A model generated the notes under the pieces. The model worked only from the letters and a program-made list of their open reading frames with translations, searched no databases and was not told the DNA's origin. A stretch of DNA of 64,000 nucleotides, taken from NCBI RefSeq assembly GCF_000379425.1, contig NZ_KB902235.1, forward strand, positions 62,001 to 126,000, read 5' to 3'. Positions 36,594 through 46,496 of the stretch are shown here, piece by piece. The position numbers were made by a program, and so were the translations under genes. The DNA is from Corynebacterium lubricantis DSM 45231 (GTDB lineage: Bacteria > Actinomycetota > Actinomycetes > Mycobacteriales > Mycobacteriaceae). Within the stretch, counting starts at the first letter, position 1. Each line of letters opens with the position of its first letter.

Positions 36594-37130
36594 TTACTTC
36601 TCCTCGGACTCCTTAGCTTCTTCAGCCTCTGCCTCTACAACCTCAGCCTCTTCAGCTTCGGTCTCCTCAGCAGCAGCCTCTTCAGCCTGCGCTTCTTCGG
36701 CTGGAGCCTCTTCAGCTTCAGCCTGCTTGGAAGCAGCAGCGCGGGTTGCGCGCTCAGCCTCAGAAGAAACGGTCTCCTCGAGAACGAGGGAGATCTGGGA
36801 CATTGGTGCATTGTCGCCGGAACGGTTCTCCAGCTTGATAATGCGGGTGTAGCCGCCTGGGCGGTTCTCGAACTTCTCAGCGAGTTCGTTGAACAGGTAC
36901 GAAACAACAGCCTTATTAGGGATGTGCTTCGCAACTTCGCGGCGGTCGGCCAGGGTTCCACCCTTAGCCTTGGTGATCAGCTTTTCAACGTACGGACGCA
37001 GGACCTTTGCCTTTGCGTCAGTCGTCTTGATAGCACCGTGCTCGATCAGAGCCGCAGCCTGGTTAGCCAGAATGTGCTTCTGGTTGGATGCGGATCCGCC
37101 GAATCGGGCGCCCTTCTTTGGGGTAGGCAT
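36594..37130 (-). CDS. rplQ: 50S ribosomal protein L17 with acidic tail
   Basis: A 178-residue L17, longer than the ~120 of E. coli. The normal L17 body ends near residue 125. The last ~50 residues are a low-complexity Ala/Glu tail ([17 protein letters not shown] and onward) encoded by a GAA/GCT-rich repeat tract. The start is [23 protein letters not shown]. It follows rpoA by 91 bases. Confidence 0.96.
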   Translation of the reverse strand: MPTPKKGARFGGSASNQKHILANQAAALIEHGAIKTTDAKAKVLRPYVEKLITKAKGGTLADRREVAKHIPNKAVVSYLFNELAEKFENRPGGYTRIIKLENRSGDNAPMSQISLVLEETVSSEAERATRAAASKQAEAEEAPAEEAQAEEAAAEETEAEEAEVVEAEAEEAKESEEK

Positions 37131-37221
37131 TTTCGTACTCCTCGTGTGCGGATTGTTGAGCGCGCGAGCCGTTGATCTCCGAATTGCTCCGAAGAACTCA
37201 GGCTCTTATGTCGCGTGGCAG

Positions 37222-38235
37222 TTACTCGGCTTCGTCCGCGCTGGAATCGATGTAGTCGCCGGTTTCGGCGTCGTACCCTTCGATCTGAGTTGGGTCGAAA
37301 TCTTCCGGTGCGTCCTTCAAGGTCAAGCCCAAAGAAGCGAGCTTGATCTTAACTTCATTGATCGACTTCTGGCCGAAGTTGCGGATATCCAGCAGGTCCG
37401 ACTCGGTGCACTCAGCGAGCTCACCGACGGAGTGGATTTCCTGACGCTTCAGGCAGTTGTAGGAACGAACGGAGAAGTTGAGGTCCTCGATCGGCAGGTT
37501 GTACGCGGCAATGTACTCGGTCTCCTGTGGGGATGGACCGATCTCAATGCCCTCGGACTCGATGTTGAGCTCACGGGCCAAGCCGAAGAGCTCGACAAGA
37601 GTCGAACCAGCAGATGCGAGAGCGTCACGTGCGGACATGGAGTTCTTGGTCTCCACGTCGATGGTGAGCTTGTCAAAGTCGGTGCGCTGCTCAACACGAG
37701 TAGCTTCGACCTTGTAGCTGACCTTCAAAACTGGAGAGTAGATCTGGTCAACCGGAATGCGGCCGACCTCACCAGCGGAATCTGGCATTGCTGGAACGTA
37801 GCCACGGCCACGCTCAACAATGAGTTCCATGTCCAGCTTTGCCTGCTCATTCAGGGTTGCAATCACGAGGTCAGGGTTGTGGATTTCCACACCTGCAGGA
37901 GGCTGAATGTCGCCTGCAGTGACCTGGCCTGGACCTTCCTTGGACAGGTACATAACCACTGGCTCATCAGAGTCAGAGGAAAGAACCAGTTCCTTGACGT
38001 TCAGGATGATCTCCGAAACGTTCTCCTTGACACCGTTGATCGTGGTGAACTCATGGAGCACACCGTCGATCTTGATGGAGGTCACAGCTGCTCCAGGAAT
38101 GGAGGACAGCAGGACGCGGCGCAGGGAGTTGCCGAGGGTGTAACCGAAACCTGGCTCGAGTGGCTCGAGAACGAACTTTGAACGGTTGGTATCGATGTAT
38201 TCCTCAGTCAGCTGAGGGCGCTGTGAAATGAGCAT
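37222..38235 (-). CDS. rpoA: RNA polymerase alpha subunit
   Basis: A 337-residue alpha subunit, with the N-terminal dimerisation domain ([32 protein letters not shown]) to about residue 235 and the C-terminal promoter/activator-contact domain ([23 protein letters not shown]) at about 250-310. It ends in a short acidic tail. It sits in the alpha operon between rpsD and rplQ. Confidence 0.98.
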   Translation of the reverse strand: MLISQRPQLTEEYIDTNRSKFVLEPLEPGFGYTLGNSLRRVLLSSIPGAAVTSIKIDGVLHEFTTINGVKENVSEIILNVKELVLSSDSDEPVVMYLSKEGPGQVTAGDIQPPAGVEIHNPDLVIATLNEQAKLDMELIVERGRGYVPAMPDSAGEVGRIPVDQIYSPVLKVSYKVEATRVEQRTDFDKLTIDVETKNSMSARDALASAGSTLVELFGLARELNIESEGIEIGPSPQETEYIAAYNLPIEDLNFSVRSYNCLKRQEIHSVGELAECTESDLLDIRNFGQKSINEVKIKLASLGLTLKDAPEDFDPTQIEGYDAETGDYIDSSADEAE

Positions 38236-38365
38236 GGACTTCTCCTTTGTCGGCGACCGCTATTTGACGCCGGTAGGAACGAATATATGAAAGAGTGTCC
38301 GACTTCCCTGAACCGAAGGATATGGACAAGCCATAAACTTACATCGGGTAGGCGGGATGAAGTGA

Positions 38366-38971
38366 TTACTTCGAGTAAAGCTCGACGATGAGCTGCTCTT
38401 GGATAGGCACCTCAATCTGAGCGCGCTCGGGCAGCTGGTGCACGAGGATGCGCAGGGTCTCAGGAACGACCTGGAGCCATGCTGGAACAACAGCATCGAC
38501 CAGGTTGTCTTGAGCTTCTTCGAACCAGATCATCTTCTTGGACTTGTCACGAACATCGATGATGTCGTGCTGAGTCACGTGGAAGGATGGAACGTTCATC
38601 TTCTTGCCGTTGACGGTGAAGTGTCCGTGGGAGACCAGCTGACGCGCCTGACGGCGGGTGCGAGCCAGACCTGCACGGTACACAACGTTGTCCAGGCGGG
38701 ATTCGAGCAGAACGAGCAGGTTGTCGCCGGTCTTGCCGGAGAGACGGTTAGCCTCTTCGTAGTAACGACGGAACTGCTTCTCCATTACACCGTAGGTGAA
38801 ACGGGCCTTCTGCTTTTCCTGCATCTGCAGCAGGTACTCGGATTCCTTGATGCGAGCGCGGCCAGCCTGCCCCGGAGGGTATGGGCGACGCTCGAAGGAC
38901 ATATCTCCGCCAACAAGGTCGACGCGAAGACGACGGGACTTGCGGGTTGCTGGGCCAGTATAACGAGCCAT
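38366..38971 (-). CDS. rpsD: 30S ribosomal protein S4
   Basis: A 201-residue S4. MARYTGPATRKSRRLRVDLVGGD starts the zinc-independent form, and the S4 RNA-binding domain (LDNVVYRAGLARTRRQARQLVSHGHFTVNGKK) is at about 91-122. S4 nucleates 30S assembly. It follows rpsK by 24 bases. The 130-base gap before rpoA could hold an S4 autoregulatory leader, but I see no clear structure. Confidence 0.97.
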   Translation of the reverse strand: MARYTGPATRKSRRLRVDLVGGDMSFERRPYPPGQAGRARIKESEYLLQMQEKQKARFTYGVMEKQFRRYYEEANRLSGKTGDNLLVLLESRLDNVVYRAGLARTRRQARQLVSHGHFTVNGKKMNVPSFHVTQHDIIDVRDKSKKMIWFEEAQDNLVDAVVPAWLQVVPETLRILVHQLPERAQIEVPIQEQLIVELYSK

Positions 38972-38995
38972 AATTTAGAACCTTTTTCCTTTCCC

Positions 38996-39388
38996 TTAAA
39001 CGCGACGACGCTTCGGAGGACGGCAGCCATTGAATGGCTGTGGCGTCACGTCCGAGATCGACGACACTTCGAGGCCTGCAGCCTGGATGGAACGGATTGC
39101 GGTTTCACGACCGGAACCTGGACCCTTGACGAAAACGTCGACCTTCTTCATGCCGTGATCCATTGCCTTACGAGCAGCATTCTCAGCAGCCAGCTGTGCA
39201 GCGAACGGAGTGGACTTACGGGAGCCCTTGAATCCGACGTGACCAGAGGATGCCCAAGCAATGACAGCACCGGAAGGGTCAGTGATAGACACGATGGTGT
39301 TGTTGAAGGTGGACTTGATGTATGCGTGGCCGTTGGCCACATTCTTTTTTACGACGCGACGACGCGCGCCACGAGACTTAGGAGGCAT
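38996..39388 (-). CDS. rpsK: 30S ribosomal protein S11
   Basis: A 130-residue S11. [30 protein letters not shown] and the C-terminal [18 protein letters not shown] are canonical. It lies on the 30S platform and follows rpsM by three bases. Confidence 0.97.
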   Translation of the reverse strand: MPPKSRGARRRVVKKNVANGHAYIKSTFNNTIVSITDPSGAVIAWASSGHVGFKGSRKSTPFAAQLAAENAARKAMDHGMKKVDVFVKGPGSGRETAIRSIQAAGLEVSSISDVTPQPFNGCRPPKRRRV

Positions 39389-39391
39389 GAA

Positions 39392-39760
39392 TTACTTCTT
39401 CTTTCCTGCGATGGTCTTCTTCGGACCCTTGCGAGTACGTGCATTGGTCTTGGTGCGCTGACCATGAACTGGCAGGCCACGGCGGTGGCGCAGTCCCTGG
39501 TAGGAACCGGTCTCAATCTTGCGACGGATATCTGCCTGAACTTCGCGGCGGAGGTCACCCTCGACCTTCCAGGTAGCTTCAATCACGTCACGCAGGGCGG
39601 CAACCTGGTCATCAGACAGGTCGTCGGTACGCAGGTCAGGGGAAATGCCGGTCTGCTCGAGCAGTTCCTTGGAACGGGCTGGGCCAATTCCGTAGATGTA
39701 GGTAAGTGCAATCTCCATGCGCTTGTTGCGAGGCAGATCAACACCAGCTAGACGTGCCAT
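39392..39760 (-). CDS. rpsM: 30S ribosomal protein S13
   Basis: A 122-residue S13 from ATG 39760 ([26 protein letters not shown]). The C-terminal [23 protein letters not shown] tail reaches towards P-site tRNA. The 177 bases up to infA carry no rpmJ, although rpmJ often sits there in other bacteria. CCCGGTCCGTACCGGG (39834-39845 region) is a small hairpin in that gap. Confidence 0.97.
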   Translation of the reverse strand: MARLAGVDLPRNKRMEIALTYIYGIGPARSKELLEQTGISPDLRTDDLSDDQVAALRDVIEATWKVEGDLRREVQADIRRKIETGSYQGLRHRRGLPVHGQRTKTNARTRKGPKKTIAGKKK

Positions 39761-39937
39761 AAGGTACATGCCTTTCGGGTTGTTACGATGGTTTTCTCCC
39801 TATCCGTCCGTGCCAACCGACACTTGCCCCGGTCCGTACCGGGTGTTGGGTCGTGATACGCGCGGCTCCGGCCATCGCAGCCAGAGGTAGTAACAGGTGC
39901 ACACAAGTGCGCGCCCTGGGTAAGGAGGCTTAATGTC

Positions 39938-40156
39938 TTACTTGTAGCGGTACGTGATGCGCCCACGGTCCAAGTCGTATGGAGAAAGCTCCACGACGAC
40001 GCGGTCCTCAGGGAGGATACGGATGTAGTGCTGGCGCATCTTGCCGCTGATGTGGGCAAGAACCTTATGCCCATTGTCTAGTTCGACACGAAACATTGCA
40101 TTTGGCAAAGGCTCGATAATTCGGCCTTCAACCTCAATTGCGCCTTCTTTAGCCAT
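39938..40156 (-). CDS. infA: Translation initiation factor IF-1
   Basis: A 72-residue OB-fold protein, [41 protein letters not shown], ending GRITYRYK. It binds the 30S A site during initiation. ATG 40156 is the family start; the longer open frame is rejected. It stands alone between the L,D-transpeptidase terminator and rpsM. Confidence 0.97.
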   Translation of the reverse strand: MAKEGAIEVEGRIIEPLPNAMFRVELDNGHKVLAHISGKMRQHYIRILPEDRVVVELSPYDLDRGRITYRYK

Positions 40157-40280
40157 AAACTCCGCATTCCCGGCATACAAATTGGCTTGTATACCTGCAT
40201 TTTTGGTGGTCCACTATCATGGTGAGCACGTCTTGTGCTACACCAATGGCCAACTATAGCGCCTCCACCCCCAAAAACAA

Positions 40281-40310
40281 AACCGTTCCCGCAGGTCGCG
40301 CGGAAACGGT
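40281..40310 (-). terminator. L,D-transpeptidase gene terminator
   Basis: Stem AACCGTTCCCGC / GCGGAAACGGT with one mismatch and a short loop, followed on the minus strand by TTTTGTTTTTGG. A two-mismatch copy of the intergenic motif lies at 40317-40329, just before the stem. Confidence 0.85.
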
Positions 40311-40366
40311 GGGGCAAAGCTTGACGACGATTGACCGGCCGCCGCGGCCAGTGGGCCGAAAAGGTT

Positions 40367-41095
40367 CTAGTAGATGTAGACCTTGTCGCCAATGTTGAGA
40401 TCGTTGAAGTACTTCTCTGCGTCTGCGCGGTACATGCGAACGCAGCCAGCAGACATGTTGTCTGGGGTGCCCTCATGGAAAGCGTGGCCGTAGTTGGTGA
40501 AGTAGGTTGCGAATGGCATTGGTGCGTTGTTGAACTCGTAGGAGATCTCGTCGCGTACCTGGCGGTTGACGTAGAAGGTACCACGTGGGGTCTCCTGGCC
40601 GACGCGACCGGTGGAGACGCGAACTGCACCGTAGTAGACCTGACCATTGTTCTGCAGCCAGGAGCGCTGACCTGCGATATCAACGCAGACCTTTGCATCA
40701 GCTGGGCAGGAGCCGTAGTCGAATGCAGGAGCCTTCGCAGCCTGCTTGACTACTGCCTGTGGGCGAGGAGCAGGAGTTGCACGTGGGGTGCGACGCTCGA
40801 TAATGCCTGGGTAGACAACCTCGATTGCCTCGTCGATGCCGGCACTGAACTGCTTGGTCAGGTTGGGATCTACCTGGTCGATAACGCGCACTGCACGCTG
40901 CGCGTCATTGCGAGCAGACCACGCAGTATCTTCCACCTGCTGAGAGATTTTGTCTGCTTCCGATTCAATATCGAAAGGCAGGGTGGAAGAAAGTTCGTTG
41001 AGGTCCTGGGCCTGAGCAGTAGGAGCTGCGAAGAGACCCACTGCGGTGATCAATGCTGCGCAAGCTGCGCCAATACGACGAGAAATCAAAGACAT
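40367..41095 (-). CDS. Secreted L,D-transpeptidase (YkuD domain)
   Basis: A 242-residue exported enzyme with a signal peptide at about 1-29 (ending PTAQA) and a helical charged region at about 35-100. After a Pro/Arg linker, the YkuD catalytic domain occupies about 135-242. The active site H207-E-G-T ... SAGC218VR fits the H-x(n)-SxGCxR family pattern, so Cys218 is the nucleophile. It cross-links peptidoglycan 3-3 or anchors proteins. No lipobox is visible. Its ATG lies six bases after a TATACT -10, so the mRNA is probably leaderless. Confidence 0.93.
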   Translation of the reverse strand: MSLISRRIGAACAALITAVGLFAAPTAQAQDLNELSSTLPFDIESEADKISQQVEDTAWSARNDAQRAVRVIDQVDPNLTKQFSAGIDEAIEVVYPGIIERRTPRATPAPRPQAVVKQAAKAPAFDYGSCPADAKVCVDIAGQRSWLQNNGQVYYGAVRVSTGRVGQETPRGTFYVNRQVRDEISYEFNNAPMPFATYFTNYGHAFHEGTPDNMSAGCVRMYRADAEKYFNDLNIGDKVYIY

Positions 41096-41101
41096 GCCGA
41101 C

Positions 41102-41130
41102 AGTATATGGCAATACTTATGAGTCTGTTA
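41102..41130 (-). promoter_or_regulatory. L,D-transpeptidase promoter, leaderless
   Basis: TATACT (41102-41107) with TAACAG (41125-41130) 17 bases upstream on the minus strand. The start codon begins seven bases after the -10. CGACAGT / ACTGTCG arms at 41098-41104 and 41135-41141 bracket the promoter and might be an operator. Confidence 0.5.
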
Positions 41131-41131
41131 G

Positions 41132-41935
41132 TTAACTGTCGATTCGGGGGGTAAGGATACGTGGACCCTGTGAGGTCGCTGCCACCGTGTGCTCCCAGTG
41201 CGCGGCAGGTGCCGAGTCGAAGGTAACCACTGTCCAATCGTCGTCAAGCACCTCGGAATCGACTTCCCCTCCGAGGATGAGCATCGGTTCGATAGCGAGT
41301 GTGGAACCTTCCTCGATGAACGGACCACGGCCCGCTTTGCCTTCGTTGGCGAGGTAGGGATCCTCGTGCATTGTGCGTCCGATGCCGTGACCGCCATATC
41401 CGTCGAGAATGCCCAACTCGATGCCGAAATCACGCTCGGCCTTACGAGTTGCCACTTCGAGGGCGTGAGACACGTCGGTGAGGCGATTGCCTGGCACCAT
41501 GGCCTGCAATCCCTCGAGCAGAACCTGTTCGGTAGCGCGATTGAGCTTGTCCACATCACTGGCAAGTTCGCCGACACCGAAGCTCCATGCGGAGTCCCCT
41601 ACCCAACCATCGAAGGTGGCGCCGCAGTCGATCGACACCAGATCTCCTGTCTTGAGGACTACGTCGGAGCTCGGAATGCCGTGCACGACAACTTCGTTGA
41701 CCGAGGTGCAGATGGAACCGGTGAACCCCTGGTAACCCAGGAAGGTAGGAATTGCACCGTGCGCGCGAATGACCTCTTCGGCCACCTTGTCCAGATCTGC
41801 CGTGGTCGCGCCTTCTACCGCAGCCGCACGAACTTCTTGGAGGGCAATGCCGACGATCCGGCCGGCGGCCTCCATGGCGTCGAGTTCGCCTGGAGTCTTA
41901 CCGGGAATGACCTTTTTACGTTTGTGGAACACCAC
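41132..41935 (-). CDS. map: Methionine aminopeptidase
   Basis: This 267-residue type I metalloprotease removes initiator methionine. Metal ligands are visible in SIDCGATFDGWVGDSAW (two Asp), GGHGIGRTMHEDP (His) and the two Glu of TLAIEPM and the C-terminal region. GTG 41935 is chosen because AGGAGG lies eight bases upstream; the next codon is also GTG. It follows adk in the secY-adk-map order; there is a 120-base gap. Confidence 0.94.
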   Translation of the reverse strand: MVFHKRKKVIPGKTPGELDAMEAAGRIVGIALQEVRAAAVEGATTADLDKVAEEVIRAHGAIPTFLGYQGFTGSICTSVNEVVVHGIPSSDVVLKTGDLVSIDCGATFDGWVGDSAWSFGVGELASDVDKLNRATEQVLLEGLQAMVPGNRLTDVSHALEVATRKAERDFGIELGILDGYGGHGIGRTMHEDPYLANEGKAGRGPFIEEGSTLAIEPMLILGGEVDSEVLDDDWTVVTFDSAPAAHWEHTVAATSQGPRILTPRIDS

Positions 41936-42055
41936 GACGGTGCCCTCCTTTGATTGTGCAGAAACTTTGGAACGATGAAACGCCGGTACCCGACAATGCG
42001 TCAAGGTACCAGCGTTTCAGAGTAGTCGCCTACAAGGTAGTTGCCTAAAAGTGAG

Positions 42056-42601
42056 TTACTTACCCAGCTTCTCCATCGCGCGGGCGTTGATTTCCTCAAC
42101 TTCGCCCTCTGCCTCGATGGAGATGATCTGATCACCGTAGTGATCGATCAGTGGCTTGGTCTCCTCGTTGTAGACCTGCAGACGGGTACGAATGGTCTCT
42201 TCGTTGTCGTCTGCGCGGCCGCGGGCGAGCATGCGCTCGACAACAACGTCCTCGTTGATAACGAAGTTCAACACGCCATCCAGCTGCACGCCGGACTTCT
42301 CCAGCAGATCCGCAAGGATCTCAGCCTGCTCCACGGTGCGTGGGAAACCATCCAGCAGGAAGCCGTTCGCAGCGTCTTCCTCAGCGAGGCGGGACTCGAC
42401 CATGCGTGCGGTGACATCGGTAGGTACGAGCTTGCCGGCGTCGATGTAGCTCTTAGCCTCAACACCGAGCGGGGTGCCTTCGCCGATGTTCGCGCGGAAG
42501 AGATCACCGGTGGAAATGTGTGGGACGCCTAGCTTCTCAGAGAGGATAGCTGCCTGGGTGCCCTTACCAGCGCCCGGAGGGCCGAGGAGTACAAGTCGCA
42601 T
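42056..42601 (-). CDS. adk: Adenylate kinase
   Basis: A 181-residue kinase that balances AMP, ADP and ATP. The P-loop [10 protein letters not shown] is at residues 7-16 and DGFPRT near 84-89. The protein is the short form without the LID insertion and zinc site. It overlaps the secY stop as TAATG. Confidence 0.97.
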   Translation of the reverse strand: MRLVLLGPPGAGKGTQAAILSEKLGVPHISTGDLFRANIGEGTPLGVEAKSYIDAGKLVPTDVTARMVESRLAEEDAANGFLLDGFPRTVEQAEILADLLEKSGVQLDGVLNFVINEDVVVERMLARGRADDNEETIRTRLQVYNEETKPLIDHYGDQIISIEAEGEVEEINARAMEKLGK

Positions 42602-43920
42602 TATTTCAGAAGTCCTTCGTAGTTGGATTGGAGGAGCTGGGATTCAATTTGCTTCACTGTAGTCAAGGCTACAGAAACCATAATCAAAATAGCCGTACCG
42701 CCGAACGCCGACATAGTGCTGTCGCCGCCCATGCTTTGACCCAGGGCCAAGTTTGGCAGCACCGCAATCAGTGCCAAGTACAATGCGCCGACGAAAAGCA
42801 GACGGTTCATCACATAGGACAAGTACTGTGCGGTTGGACGTCCCGGGCGAATGCCTGGGATAAATCCACCGTACTTCTTCATGTTGTCGGCTTGATCATT
42901 CGGGTCGTATTGAATGGAGACATAGAAGTACGAGAAGAAGATGATCAAGACGAAATAGATCAAAATGTACTGCCAGGACGAAGGCGTCTGGAGCCAGGAA
43001 TAGATATTCCTCATCCACCAGTTATCCGGCGGTGTGGTCTGATTCGAGATGATGATCTGCGTAATCAGCACCGGCACGTACATCAGGGAGGACGCGAAGA
43101 TCACGGGGATCACGCCGGCCTGGTTCACCTTCAGTGGCAGGTAGGTCGACGAGCCACCGTACTGGCGGCGACCCACCATGCGCTTGGCGTACTGGACCGG
43201 GATGCGGCGCTGGCCCTGCTCGATGAAGATGATGCCGATCACCAGCACGATGACGGCGGCGACGACCAACGCGAACACCAGCCCACCGGACTGCTCGAGG
43301 ATGGCCATGCCGTCGGTTGGGATACGCGTTGCAATACCGGCGAAAATCAGCAGGGACATGCCGTTGCCGACGCCCTTCTCGGTGATGATTTCACCGAGCC
43401 ACATCACCAGCACCGCACCCGAGGTCATGACAACGACCATCATGATGAGCGTGAAAATGTTGCGGTCTTCCACTAGCACGGGATTGCCCTGGCCAAGGAG
43501 CTGCTCACGGTCGGCGAGGGCGACAATGCCTGCGGACTGCAGAAGCGCCAGCGCCACAGTGAGATAACGCGTGTACTGCGTCATCTTTGTCTGCCCCGAC
43601 TGGCCTTCCTTCTTCAGCTCCTCGAACTTCGGAATCACCACTGTGAGCAGCTGCACGATAATCGACGACGTAATGTACGGCATGATGCCGATGGCGAAGA
43701 TCGACAGCTGGAGCAAGGCGCCGCCTGAGAACAGGTTAATGACCGAGAATACGCTCGCAGATTCGCCGGCAAGTTGCTCAAGGCGACCGGCCACCACAGC
43801 GTAATCGACGCCCGGTGTTGGGATCTGAGCCCCGATTCGGTACAGGATAATCAGCGCAAGGGTGATGAAGATCTTTTTACGTAGATCCGGGTCCTTGAAC
43901 ACCTGAAGAATGGCAGACAC
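42601..43920 (-). CDS. secY: Protein translocase subunit SecY
   Basis: A 439-residue channel with ten membrane helices. [10 protein letters not shown] near residues 31-40 and the IPIVFASSLM-like plug/pore and [19 protein letters not shown]-terminal segments fit actinobacterial SecY. It forms the main export pore with SecE and SecG. It is the first of secY-adk-map and is separated from rplO by the DUF1707 gene, which lies on the other strand. Confidence 0.97.
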   Translation of the reverse strand: MSAILQVFKDPDLRKKIFITLALIILYRIGAQIPTPGVDYAVVAGRLEQLAGESASVFSVINLFSGGALLQLSIFAIGIMPYITSSIIVQLLTVVIPKFEELKKEGQSGQTKMTQYTRYLTVALALLQSAGIVALADREQLLGQGNPVLVEDRNIFTLIMMVVVMTSGAVLVMWLGEIITEKGVGNGMSLLIFAGIATRIPTDGMAILEQSGGLVFALVVAAVIVLVIGIIFIEQGQRRIPVQYAKRMVGRRQYGGSSTYLPLKVNQAGVIPVIFASSLMYVPVLITQIIISNQTTPPDNWWMRNIYSWLQTPSSWQYILIYFVLIIFFSYFYVSIQYDPNDQADNMKKYGGFIPGIRPGRPTAQYLSYVMNRLLFVGALYLALIAVLPNLALGQSMGGDSTMSAFGGTAILIMVSVALTTVKQIESQLLQSNYEGLLK

Positions 43921-44093
43921 AAAGCCTCCTGGCTTCTACCCCTCTGTATGGGTTGAAGGTTTTCGGAATGGTTTTAAGGCAGGCTTCACACGCGCCTCAA
44001 ACACAATTGACTTTTCCACTCTATCAGCCAATCCACCTGAGGCTAATTTTCAGGGCCACAAATGCGCGCGTTTTCCACAGCGGCAAGCGTTGT

Positions 44094-44106
44094 TCGCTTT
44101 ACGACG
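44094..44106 (-). repeat. CGTCGTNAAGCGA motif, copy 6 (between secY and DUF1707 gene)
   Basis: Exact match TCGCTTTACGACG on the plus strand in the divergent gap between secY and the DUF1707 gene. No hairpin is adjacent. The remaining gap (43921-44179) shows no gene; it should hold the two promoters. Confidence 0.8.
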
Positions 44107-44179
44107 ATTTCCTCTCCCCTCTCACAGGTCGCTTCGGTACCATGGCGACTACACAAACCCCCGAGGCTTTGGAGGCGTG

Positions 44180-44692
44180 ATGGACAACAGTCCTGACATC
44201 CGCGTCGGCGAGGCGGAGCGCAATTCCGCACTCGATCGCCTCAGCGAACTTTTCACCAATGGCTATTTGGATGTGGCCGAGTTCGATCGTCGCACCGGCG
44301 AAGTCGTTGCTGCGACCTATCGCAGTGACCTGACGAAGGTTTTCAGTGATCTTCCGGAACAATCCATTGAAGCACCGGAGCAGAAAACATCGCTCGGGGC
44401 TGATGCCGAATTGGACCGGATTGAAAAACAAGGCGCCAAGGTCCGCCGTGCCGATGGCGTGATCTGGACCGTAGTCATGGTCGCCTTTGTTCTCGGGCTC
44501 TTCGTGTTCAATCTGCCCTATTTTTGGATCATTTTCCCTCTCGGAGCGTTTGCGTCCTGGGGAGTGCGCAGTCTTTATGGCTTAGAGGAAGAGGACGAGA
44601 AAATCTTCGAAGAACTCGACGAAGCGCAAAAGAAGGAACGCTCCGAGCGCCTCCGTATAGCTATGGAGCGCAGGAAAGAGCTCGGGCAGTAG
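44180..44692 (+). CDS. DUF1707 domain membrane protein
   Basis: A 170-residue protein. DIRVGEAERNSALDRLSELFTNGYLDVAEFDRRTGEVVAATYRSDLTKVFSDLP (residues ~5-58) is the DUF1707 domain, a short helical bundle found in actinobacterial membrane proteins and close to SHOCT. One to two membrane helices follow (about 95-135). An acidic and basic coiled tail (EKIFEELDEAQKKERSERLRIAMERRKELG) ends it. ATG 44180 follows GGAGG by four bases. It lies opposite to and between secY and rplO, interrupting the ribosomal block. Confidence 0.85.
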   Translation: MDNSPDIRVGEAERNSALDRLSELFTNGYLDVAEFDRRTGEVVAATYRSDLTKVFSDLPEQSIEAPEQKTSLGADAELDRIEKQGAKVRRADGVIWTVVMVAFVLGLFVFNLPYFWIIFPLGAFASWGVRSLYGLEEEDEKIFEELDEAQKKERSERLRIAMERRKELGQ

Positions 44693-44696
44693 CATT

Positions 44697-44709
44697 CGTC
44701 GTAAAGCGA
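44697..44709 (+). repeat. CGTCGTNAAGCGA motif, copy 7 (DUF1707 gene 3' region)
   Basis: Exact match CGTCGTAAAGCGA, four bases after the DUF1707 stop codon and directly before the A-tract of a bidirectional hairpin. For this plus-strand gene the motif is in the opposite orientation from the one at glmS. Confidence 0.85.
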
Positions 44710-44710
44710 A

Positions 44711-44745
44711 AAAACGGCTACATCCATAAAGGATGTAGCCGTTTT
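44711..44745. terminator. Bidirectional terminator between DUF1707 gene and rplO
   Basis: Perfect 15-base arms AAAACGGCTACATCC / GGATGTAGCCGTTTT around a 5-base loop, with A and T tracts on both sides, between converging genes. Confidence 0.95.
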
Positions 44746-44761
44746 AAGCTATCAGCGGGGC

Positions 44762-45208
44762 TTATGCCTCGGTGACAGAGCCTCCAGCAGCTTCGATCTT
44801 CTCAACTGCAGACTTGGAGAACTTGGTTGCGGTGACGTTGAGCTTAACGCCCAAGACGCCGTTGCCCAGGACCTTGACTGGCTGCTTAGCGCGAACCAGG
44901 CCTGCTGCAACAATGTCAGCAACGGCGATGTCGCCGCCCTGTGGGAAAGCCTTCTCCAGATCAGAAACGTTAACCACCTGGTAGATGGTCTTGTTCTGAG
45001 CCTTGAAGCCCTTCAACTTAGGCAGACGCATGTGCAGTGGCATCTGGCCACCCTCAAATGCGTGTGGAACCTGCTTACGAGCCTTAGTACCCTTGGTACC
45101 GCGACCAGCAGTCTTACCCTTGGAAGCCTCACCGCGGCCGACGCGGGTCTTAGCCTTGTTAGCGCCCTTTGCTGGGCGCAGATCGTGGAGCTTAATAATG
45201 TCGCTCAT
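44762..45208 (-). CDS. rplO: 50S ribosomal protein L15
   Basis: A 148-residue L15; [37 protein letters not shown] and the [16 protein letters not shown] motif are canonical. It follows rpmD by seven bases and ends the rpsH-to-rplO transcript. Confidence 0.97.
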   Translation of the reverse strand: MSDIIKLHDLRPAKGANKAKTRVGRGEASKGKTAGRGTKGTKARKQVPHAFEGGQMPLHMRLPKLKGFKAQNKTIYQVVNVSDLEKAFPQGGDIAVADIVAAGLVRAKQPVKVLGNGVLGVKLNVTATKFSKSAVEKIEAAGGSVTEA

Positions 45209-45215
45209 GATATCT

Positions 45216-45401
45216 CTACTCCCCTGCTACTTCTTCGACGGTAACCAGGTGAGCGACCTTCAGGATCTGGCCGCGCACTGCGGCGTTGTCCTGCTTGGTC
45301 ACGGTCTGGCCGATCTTGCGCAGACCCAGAGCCTCAAGGTTTGCACGGTGGACTGGCTTGCTGCCAACCTTGCCGTGGTGCAAAGTAATCTTCAAAGCCA
45401 T
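45216..45401 (-). CDS. rpmD: 50S ribosomal protein L30
   Basis: A 61-residue L30, [34 protein letters not shown], of normal family length, lying five bases after rpsE. Confidence 0.96.
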   Translation of the reverse strand: MALKITLHHGKVGSKPVHRANLEALGLRKIGQTVTKQDNAAVRGQILKVAHLVTVEEVAGE

Positions 45402-45406
45402 GGTGA

Positions 45407-46048
45407 TTACGCCTCCTGACCTGCGCGAGCGCGCAGAATACGTGCAGGTGCGACCTCGTCGAGAGTCTTGCCGCGCTTAGCAGCAACCTCTTCTGGGCGA
45501 GCCAGGGACTTCAGACCCGCAACGGTTGCCTTCACAACGTTGAGGGAGTTGTCGGAGCCCAGGGACTTCGCCAGGATGTCCTGAATGCCTGCGCACTCAA
45601 GAACTGGACGAGCTGCGCCACCCGCGATCACACCGGTACCAGGAGCTGCTGGGCGGAGCATAACAATGCCCGCTGCTGCTTCGCCCTGGACTGGGTGAGG
45701 GATGGTGCCGCCAACCATTGGGACGCGGAAGAAGTTCTTGCGAGCCTCTTCGGAGCCCTTCTGGATAGCTGCTGGCACTTCTTTAGCCTTACCGTAGCCA
45801 ACGCCGACCATGCCCTGGCCGTCGCCGACAATGACGAGTGCGGTGAAGGACATGTTGCGGCCACCCTTAACCGTCTTTGCGACACGGTTAATGGAGACTA
45901 CGCGCTCGATGTACTTATCGCGCTCATCATTCTGGTTACGACGATCGTCGCGGCGGCCGCGGCCACCACGTTCGTTACGATCGTTCTTGTTGTTCTTGTT
46001 CTGGTCGTCGGCGGAGCGTCCGCCGTCACGCCGTTCACGTCCCGGCAT
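45407..46048 (-). CDS. rpsE: 30S ribosomal protein S5
   Basis: A 213-residue S5, whose body begins at about residue 46 ([47 protein letters not shown]). The first ~45 residues are a highly charged Asn/Asp/Arg/Gly extension ([23 protein letters not shown]) seen in several actinobacteria. Confidence 0.96.
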   Translation of the reverse strand: MPGRERRDGGRSADDQNKNNKNDRNERGGRGRRDDRRNQNDERDKYIERVVSINRVAKTVKGGRNMSFTALVIVGDGQGMVGVGYGKAKEVPAAIQKGSEEARKNFFRVPMVGGTIPHPVQGEAAAGIVMLRPAAPGTGVIAGGAARPVLECAGIQDILAKSLGSDNSLNVVKATVAGLKSLARPEEVAAKRGKTLDEVAPARILRARAGQEA

Positions 46049-46088
46049 TACGCGTTCCTTCCGTTGATGTTCATGGTCAAGTTAGTCA

Positions 46089-46493
46089 TTAGAACTTCAG
46101 TCCACCTTCACGAGCGGCGTCTGCAAGTGCTGCGACGCGACCATGGTACTTGTAGCCGGCGCGGTCGAATACGACCTGCTCGACGCCGGCTTCCTTAGCG
46201 CGCTCAGCGATGAGCTGGCCGACCTTTGCTGCCTTGGCCTTCTTGTCGCCCTCGGTGGAGCGAACGTCTGCTTCCATGGAGGAAGCAGAAACCAGGGTGT
46301 GGCCTGCCAGGTCGTCGATGACCTGAACGTGCATGTGGCGGGAGCTGCGGTGCACAACGAGGCGTGGTGCCTCTGGGGTGCCGCGCAGGGTCTTGCGAAT
46401 ACGGAAGTGGCGACGTGCGCGTGCCTCGCGGCGGCGGGACGAAATGTCCTTGCCAACCGGGGTGCGCTTGGTGTTCTCTGCAGTGTTGCTCAT
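46089..46493 (-). CDS. rplR: 50S ribosomal protein L18
   Basis: A 134-residue L18, a 5S rRNA-binding protein. [37 protein letters not shown] and [26 protein letters not shown] are canonical. Confidence 0.97.
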   Translation of the reverse strand: MSNTAENTKRTPVGKDISSRRREARARRHFRIRKTLRGTPEAPRLVVHRSSRHMHVQVIDDLAGHTLVSASSMEADVRSTEGDKKAKAAKVGQLIAERAKEAGVEQVVFDRAGYKYHGRVAALADAAREGGLKF

Positions 46494-46496
46494 TGC

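Noticed and set aside
39761..39937. Possible rpmJ (L36) between infA and rpsM.
   Set aside because: No frame encodes the short basic Cys/His protein; only a small hairpin and promoter-like DNA are visible.
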